A stretch of 64,000 bases of DNA from Pacificibacter marinus. Its GTDB lineage: Bacteria; Pseudomonadota; Alphaproteobacteria; Rhodobacterales; Rhodobacteraceae. The position numbers were made by a program, and so were the translations under genes. Below the pieces are notes generated by a model. It made no database searches and was not told where the DNA came from. It saw only the letters and a program-made list of their open reading frames with translations. The stretch's first letter is position 1. Each line of letters begins with the position of its first letter. The stretch lies in assembly GCF_018860505.1 (NCBI RefSeq), contig NZ_JAHKPU010000019.1, forward strand, positions 437,773 to 501,772, given 5' to 3'. Positions 44,638 to 52,965 of the stretch are shown here, one piece after another.

Positions 44638-44835
44638 ATGGCACGAAGACGACTTGGCGTTGCGCTAACAAGACAGCGCGCAGCTCACATCAAGCACCTG
44701 CTTGAGACAACAAACTTGAATCACGCTCAAATTGCCGCAGAAGTTGGTGGCATAAATCAAGGGCGTGTTTCCGAGGTGAAAAACGGAAAACGTTTTCCTG
44801 ACGTTTCTGCGTCTGAATACGGAGGTGGCAGCTAA
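44638..44835 (+). CDS. Small helix-turn-helix protein
   Basis: This is a 65-residue protein, basic at the start (MARRRLGVALTRQRAAHIKHLL), with a helix-turn-helix at about residues 30-52 (NHAQIAAEVGGINQGRVSEVKNGK). The pattern resembles the short HTH found in inversion- or repressor-like proteins, where the second helix (NQGRVSEV) reads DNA. The tail is polar. It overlaps the next small gene as TAATG, so the two are translated together. AGGAG lies eight bases before the start. Role unknown. Confidence 0.75.
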   Translation: MARRRLGVALTRQRAAHIKHLLETTNLNHAQIAAEVGGINQGRVSEVKNGKRFPDVSASEYGGGS

Positions 44836-45008
44836 TGGCGACCAACCCTCCCTCCGGTGACGGACATCGTAATGGCGCAGTTAAAGGGCGCTCTCAAACG
44901 CAGACACCATCTGGGCACTACGTAAAACGAGACACCAGCACAGGGCGTTTTATGGATGTGAAGACATCCAGCAAGGCACCATTCAAAGGTGTTCGCAAAG
45001 AAAAATAA
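44835..45008 (+). CDS. Basic 57-residue protein with KRDTxTGRFMDVK motif
   Basis: This is a very small protein, too short for most gene callers. It starts MATNPPSGDGHRNGAVKGRS and contains YVKRDTSTGRFMDVKTSS, ending FKGVRKEK. This layout (NGAxKxRSQ, then VKRDTxTGRFMDVK, then PFKGVRxEK) is a pattern I recall from many bacterial genomes without an assigned function. It is rich in Lys, Arg, Gly and Ser, with no hydrophobic core, so it is probably disordered or nucleic-acid-binding. Its ATG overlaps the stop of the HTH gene, and a strong terminator follows at once, so the two form a mini-operon. Confidence 0.72.
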   Translation: MATNPPSGDGHRNGAVKGRSQTQTPSGHYVKRDTSTGRFMDVKTSSKAPFKGVRKEK

Positions 45009-45011
45009 GGA

Positions 45012-45036
45012 AAGGCCGCCCTCGGGCGGCCTTTTT
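45012..45036 (+). terminator. Terminator of the HTH/KRDT mini-operon
   Basis: The perfect stem AAGGCCGCC-CTCG-GGCGGCCTT is followed by more T, starting four bases after the stop codon of the 57-residue protein. Confidence 0.94.
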
Positions 45037-45170
45037 TCTACTCATTAGCACACCCAAAGGTTGACACCGGTTCTTTAAAAGCGCCGTGCGTTCTCGCGTA
45101 TTTTTCCTTGAAAATAAGCTGCCACGCACAGCACTTTCGTCACGTTTTGGGCTTTGCCCAAAGACGTGAC

Positions 45171-46970
45171 TTAATCATCCATTTTCAAGGCGTTAATGAA
45201 GGCTTGCTGCGGGATCTCGACACGGCCAAATTGACGCATCTTTTTCTTACCCTTTTTCTGCTTCTCCAGCAGTTTCTTCTTACGCGTCGCGTCCCCACCG
45301 TAACATTTGGCGGTCACGTCTTTGCGCAGGGCCGCAAGCGTTTCGCGGGCGATGACCTTGCCGCCGATAGCAGCCTGAATAGGGATTTTGAACATGTGGC
45401 GCGGAATGAGTTCTTTGAGCTTTTCACACATGCCACGACCACGCGCTTCGGCGCGGTGGCGGTGGACCATGGTGGACAGGGCATCGACAGGTTCGTCGTT
45501 GACCAGAATGGACATTTTCACCAACTCGTCTTGTTGGTAGCCGGTCATGACATAATCGAAAGAGGCGTAACCTTTTGTTACGGATTTTAGACGATCATAG
45601 AAATCGAACACCACTTCATTCAGCGGGAGGTCATAGACAACCATAGCGCGGGTGCCGGCATATGTCAGATCGATTTGCACGCCACGACGATCTTGGCAAA
45701 GTTTCAGCACGTCACCCAAGTATTCATCAGGCACCATGATCGTGGCCTTAATGCGCGGCTCCTCGATATGTTCCACATGGGTAAGGTCGGGCATGTCAGC
45801 GGGGTTGTGCAGCTCGATCATAGAACCGTCACGCATGTGCACATGATAGATCACAGAAGGGGCTGTGGTGATGAGATCAATGTCATATTCGCGTTCTAGA
45901 CGGTCGCGGATAACTTCGAGGTGCAACAAGCCAAGGAAGCCACAGCGAAAGCCAAAGCCAAGCGCGGCAGAGGTTTCCATTTCGGAACTGAAAGACGCGT
46001 CATTCAGTGCCAGCTTTTCGATGGCATTGCGCAAGTCTTCGAATTCGGCGCTATCCACAGGGAACAGACCACAGAACACCACAGGCTGCGCAGGTTTAAA
46101 GCCCGGCAAGGCGGCGTCACAGGGTTTCTTGTCATGGGTGATCGTATCACCCACTCGGGTGTCGCGCACCTGTTTGATCGAGGCGGTAAAGATACCGATC
46201 TCGCCGGGGCCAAGCTCGGGGATATCGACCATTTGGGGCTTGAGGACAGACAGCTTATCGACGCCATATTGCGCGCCGGTTTGCATCATCTTGATCTTGT
46301 CGCCCTTTTTGATCGTGCCATCGATCACGCGGATCATCACGACAACGCCGAGATAGCTGTCGTACCAACTGTCCACCAGCATCGCTTTGAGCGGCGCATC
46401 ACGGTCGCCTTTGGGGGCGGGCAAACGGTGAACGATGGCTTCCAAAACGGCCGGAATGCCGATGCCCGTCTTGGCGGAAATTTCCAGCGCGTCAGAGGCG
46501 TCGATACCGATCACGTCTTCGATGTTTTGACGCACACGGGCGGGGTCTGCGGCGGGCAGATCGACCTTGTTGAGCACAGGCACGATTTCGTGATCCGCAT
46601 CCAACGCGTGATAGACATTCGCCAAGGTTTGCGCCTCAACCCCTTGCGAGGCATCCACGACCAACAACGACCCCTCAACCGCCTGCATAGAACGCGAGAC
46701 TTCGTAGGCGAAATCCACGTGACCGGGGGTGTCGATGAGGTTGAGAATATACAGTTCACCATCGTCTGCGGTGTATTCGATACGCACAGAGTTCGCCTTG
46801 ATGGTGATCCCCCGCTCGCGTTCAATGTCCATACTGTCCAACATCTGCGATTTCATATCGCGGTCGGCAACCGTATGTGTGGACTGGATCAACCGATCCG
46901 CCAAGGTCGATTTACCATGGTCGATATGAGCAACAATCGAAAAGTTGCGGATGTTTTTAAGCTCGGTCAT
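45171..46970 (-). CDS. lepA: Elongation factor 4 (LepA)
   Basis: This is a ribosome-associated GTPase involved in initiation quality and back-translocation. It has 599 residues, the standard length. The GTPase motifs are [15 protein letters not shown], switch region [28 protein letters not shown] and [13 protein letters not shown]-like domains follow, then the LepA-specific C-terminal domain with [34 protein letters not shown]. It is monocistronic. An AGCCCCG/CGGGGCT inverted repeat (47044-47060) lies upstream in the gap to the divergent hypothetical gene. Confidence 0.97.
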   Translation of the reverse strand: MTELKNIRNFSIVAHIDHGKSTLADRLIQSTHTVADRDMKSQMLDSMDIERERGITIKANSVRIEYTADDGELYILNLIDTPGHVDFAYEVSRSMQAVEGSLLVVDASQGVEAQTLANVYHALDADHEIVPVLNKVDLPAADPARVRQNIEDVIGIDASDALEISAKTGIGIPAVLEAIVHRLPAPKGDRDAPLKAMLVDSWYDSYLGVVVMIRVIDGTIKKGDKIKMMQTGAQYGVDKLSVLKPQMVDIPELGPGEIGIFTASIKQVRDTRVGDTITHDKKPCDAALPGFKPAQPVVFCGLFPVDSAEFEDLRNAIEKLALNDASFSSEMETSAALGFGFRCGFLGLLHLEVIRDRLEREYDIDLITTAPSVIYHVHMRDGSMIELHNPADMPDLTHVEHIEEPRIKATIMVPDEYLGDVLKLCQDRRGVQIDLTYAGTRAMVVYDLPLNEVVFDFYDRLKSVTKGYASFDYVMTGYQQDELVKMSILVNDEPVDALSTMVHRHRAEARGRGMCEKLKELIPRHMFKIPIQAAIGGKVIARETLAALRKDVTAKCYGGDATRKKKLLEKQKKGKKKMRQFGRVEIPQQAFINALKMDD

Positions 46971-47148
46971 GTCAGGCCTTTAGCGCAAAATGGGGAACGT
47001 CAGATTTAGCTGATTTCTATGGGCGAAATGGGGGCGGTTGGCAAGCCCCGAGCCGGGGCTGGCATGATTTAGATATGTTGGCTTGAACGGTTTCTTGCAA
47101 TCTCCGCCGAGCTGCGTGAATTATAGCGGATTGAGGCCGTGAATTGGG

Positions 47149-48384
47149 GTGGTGAGTATCGTGGCAGACGACGAAAAATTTGACATCAAAGAATTTGAAA
47201 AAGAAATCGAAACATGGGCCAGAGGCGTCAGCCCCGAAGTACGATCCGCCTTTGCCAGCATCTGCGCCGCACGCGCACTACCTAACATCATCGAAACAAT
47301 GCGCCCAAAGGAGCGTATGGGATTTTCGCTTGACCTGAATCTACTACGCACCACGATCACATCGAAGGTTGCGGGCATCAACTTAACCGCCCATGTCGAA
47401 AACGCTGGCCGTTTCGCCGCGTCTTCCCTCCGCGCCACTCGCTCTGCACACTCTTCACCTTCCGCCCGTTCGGCCCTTTCCGCAGTATCCTCTTCCTTTT
47501 CCAGCAGTTCGACAGCGTCTGCTGCCGCCTCCTCCGCCTTTTCTGCCACTCCAGCATTTATGGCCTCTTACCCGCTTCCTTCCACCGCCTACGCAGCCCA
47601 CGCCACCCATGCCGCCACAAAGCTACTCAACCAGTCTGCCCCCAAGGCTCTATTTGAGCGTCCACTCTGGCTAGATGTACCATGGCCAGACAAGATCGCA
47701 GAGAACTGGGCCACCCTGCGGGGTGAATGGTCCACCGATCCCGCTATGGCCTTTTGGATCGATTGGTACGAAGGCCTGCTTGAGGGCCGCTCCCCAGATT
47801 GGGACCTCTGGCATGACATTGTTTTGATTGACGATGAACATTGGAACGCAGGCCCAGAGGCCGTGGCGCGGGAGATTGGAATCATCCAAGCGGCCCACGA
47901 CTTGGATGCCGCGATTGCTCGGTTAGAAGATGACATTCTGCTATTAAGCTTTGAAGACCAGCACCAAGGCAATCGCCCTGACGAAAACCCAGAAGTGCGT
48001 GCACAGTTTCTGATATATAAACGTGAACTTCTTGAAGCGTTGCGAGACATCAAAGAAGAACGCGAAAAGCTGCGGCTCGATCCCCTTAGTCAGCCCGATC
48101 CTGTAAAGCTAAAGGGACTTGCGCAAAAGATTCTCGATTTAGGGCGCAAGTTTCTACAGGGCTGCGCGTTGGCGGCTGGCATTGCAACATCCACTGTAGT
48201 TGGAGACATCGCGGCTGGAGTGGCCCAAAACTACGACATTCAGGACAAAGCTGTTGCGGCCATCACCCGTGGAATTGATGACGTTGTGTCGTCAATAAAT
48301 CGCTTTGCTGACAAGTTAGCTACGCGCCCGAAACCCAACTCAAAACCAGTTCAAACCATGGATAGTCCAGTCATAGAACTATAA
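47149..48384 (+). CDS. Large protein of unknown function with Ser/Ala-rich core
   Basis: This is a protein of about 411 residues starting at GTG (47149; GTG at 47161 is an alternative). Residues 1-85 are globular-looking and acidic. Residues 90-155 are a Ser/Ala-rich low-complexity stretch with Tyr/Ala/His repeats (AYAAHATHAA). Residues 165-245 hold a Trp-rich segment, FWIDWYEGLLEGRSPDWDLWHDIVLIDDEHW. This segment resembles a domain seen after Ala-rich regions in other alphaproteobacterial proteins of unknown role. The C-terminus has a coiled coil (about 255-310) and a weakly hydrophobic helix (about 340-365). A folded inverted-repeat element follows directly after the stop. Confidence 0.75.
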   Translation: MVSIVADDEKFDIKEFEKEIETWARGVSPEVRSAFASICAARALPNIIETMRPKERMGFSLDLNLLRTTITSKVAGINLTAHVENAGRFAASSLRATRSAHSSPSARSALSAVSSSFSSSSTASAAASSAFSATPAFMASYPLPSTAYAAHATHAATKLLNQSAPKALFERPLWLDVPWPDKIAENWATLRGEWSTDPAMAFWIDWYEGLLEGRSPDWDLWHDIVLIDDEHWNAGPEAVAREIGIIQAAHDLDAAIARLEDDILLLSFEDQHQGNRPDENPEVRAQFLIYKRELLEALRDIKEEREKLRLDPLSQPDPVKLKGLAQKILDLGRKFLQGCALAAGIATSTVVGDIAAGVAQNYDIQDKAVAAITRGIDDVVSSINRFADKLATRPKPNSKPVQTMDSPVIEL

Positions 48385-48390
48385 TCTAAG

Positions 48391-48466
48391 TCGAAACTCT
48401 GTTTCGACACGCGACCGCCCGCCCCAAGGCGGGAGCGTGATACGCCCCCACCCGTGCGGTCGCGTG
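48391..48466. repeat. Compact folded element: hairpin plus three-way junction
   Basis: TCGAAAC-TCT-GTTTCGA (48391-48407) is a perfect hairpin. The next base opens a perfect 11-pair stem, CACGCGACCGC (48408-48418) with GCGGTCGCGTG (48456-48466). Inside lie two smaller hairpins, CCGCC-CCAA-GGCGG (48419-48432) and GCGT-GAT-ACGC (48435-48445). The whole 76-base block begins six bases after the stop of the 411-residue protein gene. There is no T-run. It could be a structured 3' end, a small RNA, or a mobile palindromic repeat. Confidence 0.6.
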
Positions 48467-48652
48467 AGCGCAGAAACAATCGGCATCGCATTCTTGGCAA
48501 AAATCCCCCATCGGCAATTCTTAGCCTGTCGTCTTTTCCATGCGACGAAGTGGAAATTGAAATGCCCACAGCTTTCAGGCATACTGCGCTTATAGGTTAA
48601 CCACACATTAGATTTCGCATAAGACGAAGCGGTGTTGGCGAAAGGCAGAGAT

Positions 48653-48973
48653 ATGAAAAAGACAGTGCTTATTCTGGCAGCATCTATCGCGGTCTCAGGT
48701 CCCGTGATGATCCCAATGACGGCCTCGGCCAGCGCGATTGAGCGGGCGTGCAATGCGTCGGATCGCAAGGCGTCCAATCGAGCTTTATGCGGTTGCATCC
48801 AGCAAGTTGCGGATTTCACGTTGAAAAATGCGGACCAACGCAAAGCGGCCAAGTTTTTCAAAGACCCCCACAAAGCCCAAGAACTGCGTCAAGCGGATGG
48901 CAGCCACAACGAAGCCTTTTGGAAACGCTACAAGAATTTCGGCGAAACGGCAGCGCAGCATTGTAGCAGCTAG
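48653..48973 (+). CDS. Small secreted protein of unknown function
   Basis: This is a protein of 106 residues from the ATG at 48653 (MKKTVLILAASIAVSGPVMIPMTASASA), which is a clear signal peptide. An upstream ATG at 48632 adds seven non-conserved residues. The mature part has conserved cysteines (ERACNASDRKASNRALCGCIQQVAD, and a final Cys at AAQHCSS) and the segment RKAAKFFKDPHKAQELRQ. I recognise it as a Rhodobacterales-conserved periplasmic protein, sometimes mislabelled a transporter. Its stop abuts the GTG of the DUF4336 gene, so it may share that transcript. Confidence 0.8.
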   Translation: MKKTVLILAASIAVSGPVMIPMTASASAIERACNASDRKASNRALCGCIQQVADFTLKNADQRKAAKFFKDPHKAQELRQADGSHNEAFWKRYKNFGETAAQHCSS

Positions 48974-49750
48974 GTGAGCAGCCTGTACGAGCCGCTTGGC
49001 ACGCTGAAACAGATCGGACCCGAAATCTGGATCGCCGATGGTCCCCCAGTACAATTCTATGGCGTGGGTTTCCCCACCCGCATGACCGTGATTCGTGTCG
49101 GCAAAGGCACGCGCAACGTCGGTCTGTGGGTGCATTCGCCCATCGCGATTGATGCGGAACTACAGGTCGAACTGGAAGAGTTGGCCCCCGTGCGGTGGTT
49201 GATCGGGCCAAATCCGCTGCATTACGTGTCGCTTGCCACATGGAAAAAGCGCTTTCCCAATGCAGATGTTTATGCCGCCCCCGGCGTGCAAGCGCGGGCG
49301 CAAAAGTACAACATCAAGGTGCCCCCCCATGAGGTTTTGACCGACGAGGCCCCTTGGGATTGGGCCAGCGCGATCCGCCAGAGGGTGGTGCATGGGCATA
49401 AGTTTTTACACGAGGTGGTGTTTTACCACGAGCTATCAAACACGCTGATTTTAACCGATCTGATTGAAAACTTTGAGCCGCATAAAGTCGGTAAATTCAA
49501 AGCCTTGCTGTTTAAGCTTGCAGGCAATGCAGACCCAGACGGCAAAGCGCCGCTGGACATGCGCATGACGTTTAAGAACAAGGCTAAAGCCCGCGCTGTG
49601 ATTGAAGAGTTGATTTCTTGGGCACCAGACCGCGTGATCATTTCGCACGGGCGCTGGTACACAGAGGATGGCACGGCGGAGCTGAAACGCGCCTTTCGCT
49701 GGTTGGGATTGCGGGGCGATGCAGCGCAGAGCGAAGGCGAAGACCTGTGA
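48974..49750 (+). CDS. DUF4336 protein (metallo-beta-lactamase-like)
   Basis: This is a 258-residue cytosolic protein starting at GTG. It shows the DUF4336 sequence pattern: LYEPLGTLKQIGPEIWIADGPPVQFYGVGFPTRMTVIRV, GLWVHSPIAID, WLIGPNPLHYVSLATWKKRFP and APGVQARAQ. The fold is a degenerate metallo-beta-lactamase type, where some metal ligands may be lost (a single His in NPLHYV and one in ISHGRW). Function unestablished. Its stop overlaps the sirtuin start by three bases, so the two are co-translated, which hints at a shared role. Confidence 0.85.
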   Translation: MSSLYEPLGTLKQIGPEIWIADGPPVQFYGVGFPTRMTVIRVGKGTRNVGLWVHSPIAIDAELQVELEELAPVRWLIGPNPLHYVSLATWKKRFPNADVYAAPGVQARAQKYNIKVPPHEVLTDEAPWDWASAIRQRVVHGHKFLHEVVFYHELSNTLILTDLIENFEPHKVGKFKALLFKLAGNADPDGKAPLDMRMTFKNKAKARAVIEELISWAPDRVIISHGRWYTEDGTAELKRAFRWLGLRGDAAQSEGEDL

Positions 49751-50436
49751 GTAGCGCGATTTTTATTTTATCGGGCGCAGGCCTGTCGGCGGAAAGCGGT
49801 TTGCGGACGTTTCGCGCCACAGATGGGCTGTGGGAAGATCACCGCGTCGAAGATGTGGCCACGCCAGAAGCGTTCAAACGCGATCCCGAACTGGTGCAGA
49901 GGTTTTACAACGAGCGGCGTAGGCAAGCGGCGGAGGCCCAACCGAACGCGGCCCATAAAGCATTGGCAAAACTACAGAAAAACCATAGCGCGCCGGTGTA
50001 TTTGGTCACACAAAACGTCGACGATCTGTTGGAACGCGGCGGCGCAAAAAAGGTGATCCATATGCACGGCGCTGTGAGGGATGCGCTTTGCGCAAACTGT
50101 TCACATCGCTGGACCGCACCGCGCGACATGCAAGCAACAGACCCCTGCCCGTCTTGCGGACAGCAGCAAACGCGCCCCGATATTGTCTGGTTTGGCGAGA
50201 TTCCATACCACATGGATGTGATCCAAGACGCGATTGAGGACAGCGATCTGTTTGTCTCGATTGGCACTTCTGGCACGGTCTATCCGGCGGCTGGTTTTGG
50301 CCAAATGGCGCGGCATTTGGGGATCAAAACACTTGAGCTGAACTTGGACGCCTCGAACGCGCCTTTTGATGAGCAACGCCAAGGCAAAGCCAGCGAGATT
50401 GTCCCCGCTTGGGTGGAAGACGTTTTGCGCGAGTGA
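49747..50436 (+). CDS. cobB: NAD-dependent protein deacylase (sirtuin, CobB-like)
   Basis: This is a sirtuin of 229 residues from GTG at 49747, overlapping the DUF4336 stop. The open frame extends upstream, but only from GTG does the sequence begin with the expected strand. The NAD site GAGLSAESGLRTFR, the catalytic motif TQNVDDLLERGG...IHMHGAV with active His, and a zinc ribbon with two CxxC pairs (CANC, CPSC) are all present. It should remove acetyl, propionyl or succinyl groups from lysines, and could control acyl-CoA synthetases such as PrpE by their active-site lysine. That link is inference. Confidence 0.92.
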   Translation: MSSAIFILSGAGLSAESGLRTFRATDGLWEDHRVEDVATPEAFKRDPELVQRFYNERRRQAAEAQPNAAHKALAKLQKNHSAPVYLVTQNVDDLLERGGAKKVIHMHGAVRDALCANCSHRWTAPRDMQATDPCPSCGQQQTRPDIVWFGEIPYHMDVIQDAIEDSDLFVSIGTSGTVYPAAGFGQMARHLGIKTLELNLDASNAPFDEQRQGKASEIVPAWVEDVLRE

Positions 50437-50527
50437 TCGGCGATATGGTACGCGCAGATTGATCAACTGCCAGTGGATGGAAAGACACCGCGGAGCCGAA
50501 AGGCCTATTCACCATCAGAACGCAAAA

Positions 50528-50552
50528 CGGCACCCCAATGGGATGCCGCTGC
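50528..50552 (-). terminator. Probable terminator of the PCuAC gene
   Basis: The stem CGGCA(C)CCC with GGG(A)TGCCG lies at 50528-50548. On the minus strand it is followed by TTTTGCG. It is about 30 bases past the PCuAC stop codon and also ends the converging sirtuin gene region. Confidence 0.55.
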
Positions 50553-50576
50553 ATAGTGTTTGAAAATTTTGACGGG

Positions 50577-51071
50577 CTATTTCGCGTGATCCATAGTGCT
50601 GTGGTCCATGTCACCGTGATCCATCGCGCCGTGCTCAGGTGTGCGCTCCAAATCGACGGGGACAGTAACGGTGATCTCGCCGGCTTTCTCGAAGGTCAGC
50701 GTGACGTCGAATGTCTCACCTTGTGTCATCGGTCCGTTGAGCCCCATGAGCATCACGTGATCAGCGCCGCGCTCCAACGCGTGCGTGCCCATAGCTGGCA
50801 CTTCGAAACCATCTTCATCTTTGCGCATTTTCATGATGCCGTCGGCTTCGATATGCGTGTGCAATTCGACCAATTTGGCCATATCAGACGTTGCGCCGAT
50901 CAAACGATCCTCATCATGGCCGGTGTTTTTGATCACGAAAAACGCGGCGCCGGTTTTAGCAGAGGGGCCGGATGAACGCGCATAGGCGTCTTCAATCGTG
51001 ATATCGGCAAAAGCAGGCAAAGCGAACAAAGTGGCAGCGAAACCGCCCAGAAGTGTGGATTTAAGGGACAT
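50577..51071 (-). CDS. Periplasmic copper chaperone PCu(A)C
   Basis: This is a secreted copper(I) chaperone that delivers copper to cytochrome oxidase. It has 164 residues with a signal peptide (MSLKSTLLGGFAATLFALPAFA). The PCuAC beta-barrel shows ARSSGPSAKTGAAFFVIKN, the metal site LVELHTHIEADGIMKMRKD with conserved His and Met, and GADHVMLMGLNGPMTQG. The C-terminus is a His/Met/Asp-rich tail (MDHGDMDHSTMDHAK) that probably binds extra copper. It follows a DUF2946 gene by about 50 bases on the same strand, a typical copper-handling pair. Confidence 0.92.
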   Translation of the reverse strand: MSLKSTLLGGFAATLFALPAFADITIEDAYARSSGPSAKTGAAFFVIKNTGHDEDRLIGATSDMAKLVELHTHIEADGIMKMRKDEDGFEVPAMGTHALERGADHVMLMGLNGPMTQGETFDVTLTFEKAGEITVTVPVDLERTPEHGAMDHGDMDHSTMDHAK

Positions 51072-51118
51072 TGCGTCCTCCCAGTATTTGAAATTATCTT
51101 TAGATATGAAGAAGATAT

Positions 51119-51466
51119 TTAAACAAAAGGGGGATCACGCGCCGACGCCCCAAGCGCCACAAATGGCGCTGCGGCGGTAATATGAGGTGCGGCATGCACC
51201 TCTGATACGACCATAAAGGGCAGCCAGGCAGTCTCATCTGCGGCCACCACAGCCAAAGAGGCCAGCGCACAATCGGGACAAAAATGCGCAACACCTAATG
51301 GCTGTCCATCCGCGCTCATCAAAACCGTGACTGCACCTGTGCCCACGCACAACACCATCTCGCCAGAGGCATCGCGCGCCATGCCGCGTGCAGAGGCCAT
51401 CGCACCAGAGGTGGCGATGATCACGGCGGCAAAAGCAAAGGCCAATATCGGTTTTAACAAACGCAT
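51119..51466 (-). CDS. DUF2946-like copper-associated membrane/periplasmic protein
   Basis: This is a 115-residue protein. Residues 1-26 look like a signal anchor (LLKPILAFAFAAVIIATSGAMASA). The mature part holds a VLCVGTGAVTVLMSADG strand and the conserved metal-binding-like motif HFCPDCALASL with HxCxxC, typical of DUF2946. It lies directly upstream of the PCuAC gene with a 47-base gap. Copper delivery is inferred from the neighbour and the motif, and no direct activity is known. Confidence 0.85.
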   Translation of the reverse strand: MRLLKPILAFAFAAVIIATSGAMASARGMARDASGEMVLCVGTGAVTVLMSADGQPLGVAHFCPDCALASLAVVAADETAWLPFMVVSEVHAAPHITAAAPFVALGASARDPPFV

Positions 51467-51562
51467 GCCGCTTGATACCGCCTAAGGTGCGGGATTGAAA
51501 AGCGACATTTTGCAGCGATTTGAACGATAAGCCAATCAACGCTTGTGACAACCGAATATGAG

Positions 51563-51593
51563 AAAACCCCGCAGGACGCACCAGCGGGGTTTT
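51563..51593 (-). terminator. Terminator of rpmB
   Basis: The perfect ten-base stem AAAACCCCGC/GCGGGGTTTT (51563-51572 with 51584-51593) lies about 40 bases past the rpmB stop on the minus strand, with T-runs on both sides. Confidence 0.9.
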
Positions 51594-51632
51594 AATCAGT
51601 CAAGACACCCCATACAGGGCCGATACAAAAGC

Positions 51633-51920
51633 TTAAGCGGTAGCTTGAGCTTTCGCGATGTCTTTTTTGATTTTCAATGCGTTTGCAGAGAGCTCTTCGT
51701 CTTTGGCTTTCGCCATGAACGCGTCAAAACCACCACGGTGATCGACAGAGCGCAGCGCAGCTGCAGAGATTTTCAATTTAAAAGTGCGACCGAGAGCTTC
51801 CGACATCAGCGACACGTCGTTGAGGTTCGGAAGAAAACGGCGGCGTGTACGGTTTTTAGCGTGGCTGACATTGTTGCCAGTCATTGGGCCTTTACCAGTC
51901 AATTCGCAGCGGCGTGCCAT
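51633..51920 (-). CDS. rpmB: 50S ribosomal protein L28
   Basis: This is a large-subunit ribosomal protein of 95 residues from the ATG at 51920. It begins [29 protein letters not shown], the invariant L28 start, and an upstream frame adding eight residues is rejected. The rest contains [20 protein letters not shown] and a Lys/Ala-rich C-terminus, usual for alphaproteobacterial L28. It is monocistronic with its own terminator. Confidence 0.97.
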   Translation of the reverse strand: MARRCELTGKGPMTGNNVSHAKNRTRRRFLPNLNDVSLMSEALGRTFKLKISAAALRSVDHRGGFDAFMAKAKDEELSANALKIKKDIAKAQATA

Positions 51921-52247
51921 GGGCTTATCCTCGTTTGGTACCAAGACGCGGCGCGTCCTAGAAATTGTTCGTCGTCTATATCATTCGCGCCCGTATGACG
52001 GTTTGGCGACAAAGGTGCAAGACCCTGTGTTCAAAAGCCGACAAATAAGACTGATTTCAATAGCCAAGGGCCTGTTTAAAAAACGGGGCCCGAAATTCAG
52101 TTTTGGGTGAATAGGAGGAATCGAAAGAGTCGTCAAGACCCGCAAGCCCTGCCCCGCTGCATCTTTTCACACAATTGATCGAATTTGCGCGACAGAACAA
52201 CACGCGACCTGCGTATATAAAAATGAATAGACAAAAGGGAACGCTTC
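51921..52247. other. Divergent promoter region between rpmB and a secreted protein gene
   Basis: This is a 327-base gap. I see no conserved small gene or RNA. It should contain the rpmB promoter on the minus strand and, near 52210-52235, an AT-rich stretch (TATATAAAAATGAATAG) that may be the promoter of the following gene. Confidence 0.4.
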
Positions 52248-52898
52248 ATGACCTTCACACGCATCACGACTGCCGCCGCGATTCTAACCACTCTCACCGC
52301 ATTTGGTGCAAGCGCCGAGACCTTTCGCGCCGATGTTTGGGCCGACAATTGGTTTTCCATGTCAGTGAATGGCACGCAGGTGGCCGAAGATTCGGTGTCC
52401 ATCACTACAGAGCGCTCGTTCAACGCCGAACAATTTACATTCGAGGCCACACGTCCATTCGTGATCGGCGTCACGGCCAAGGACTTTAAAGAAAACGACT
52501 CGGGCTTAGAATACATCGGCACAGGGCGTCAGCAAATGGGCGATGGCGGCATCATTTTCCAGATCAAAGACGCGAGCGGCGAGATCGTCTCAGTGAGCGA
52601 TGCCAGCTGGTCATGCTTGGTCACCCATGTGGCGCCGTTGGAAAAGTCCTGCGAATCCGAAGCCAATCCTGTGGCCGGATCAGGTGCATGCGCCTTTGAT
52701 ATCACAGACGCCCCTACAGGCTGGAACACAACCGATTTTGACGCTTCAGACTGGCAAGGTGCAACGGAGTGGTCCGAAAGAGATGTCAGCCCCAAAGACG
52801 GCTATGACCGCGTCACTTGGGATGCAAACGCACAGTTGATCTGGGGGCCTGACTTGGAAACAGACAACACCGTTTTGTGCCGTGCCGTTATCGAATAA
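52248..52898 (+). CDS. Secreted protein of unknown function, beta-rich
   Basis: This is a 216-residue protein with a signal peptide (MTFTRITTAAAILTTLTAFGASA, cut after ASA). The mature part is rich in Trp, Asp and Thr in short beta-strand-like segments. It includes FRADVWADNWFSMSVNG, DASWSCLVTHVAPLEKSC and WNTTDFDASDWQGATEWSERDVSP. The last resembles galactose-binding-like jelly-roll domains that carry WxxxxFDDSxW motifs. Three cysteines in the middle and one near the end may pair. It is probably a periplasmic or extracellular carbohydrate- or peptide-binding protein. Not recognised as a named family. Confidence 0.75.
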   Translation: MTFTRITTAAAILTTLTAFGASAETFRADVWADNWFSMSVNGTQVAEDSVSITTERSFNAEQFTFEATRPFVIGVTAKDFKENDSGLEYIGTGRQQMGDGGIIFQIKDASGEIVSVSDASWSCLVTHVAPLEKSCESEANPVAGSGACAFDITDAPTGWNTTDFDASDWQGATEWSERDVSPKDGYDRVTWDANAQLIWGPDLETDNTVLCRAVIE

Positions 52899-52965
52899 AT
52901 CCTGATTGAATGGCGTTGAGATCAAGCACCAAGGCAAGTTTCCAGCCATAAAATCTCAACGCCAG

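Larger units (their letters stand above)
43887..44639. other. Structure-rich 750-base gap without a convincing gene
   Basis: This is the longest non-coding stretch of the window. It holds a nested hairpin (44173-44214), a perfect DnaA box (44292-44300), an 18-base palindrome (44318-44335), CACATATGTG (44413-44422) and a hairpin at 44464-44491. From about 44.3 kb it is visibly more AT-rich than its surroundings. A minus-strand frame of 80 codons (44071-44313) covers the nested hairpin but has no recognisable family. Confidence 0.5.

Noticed and set aside
44285-44640. Possible chromosomal replication origin
   Set aside because: Only one DnaA box, and none of the usual origin neighbours (hemE, parA, gidA) are present.
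49618-49746. Upstream extension of the sirtuin frame
   Set aside because: It lies inside the DUF4336 gene in another frame, and the sirtuin fold starts at the GTG at 49747.
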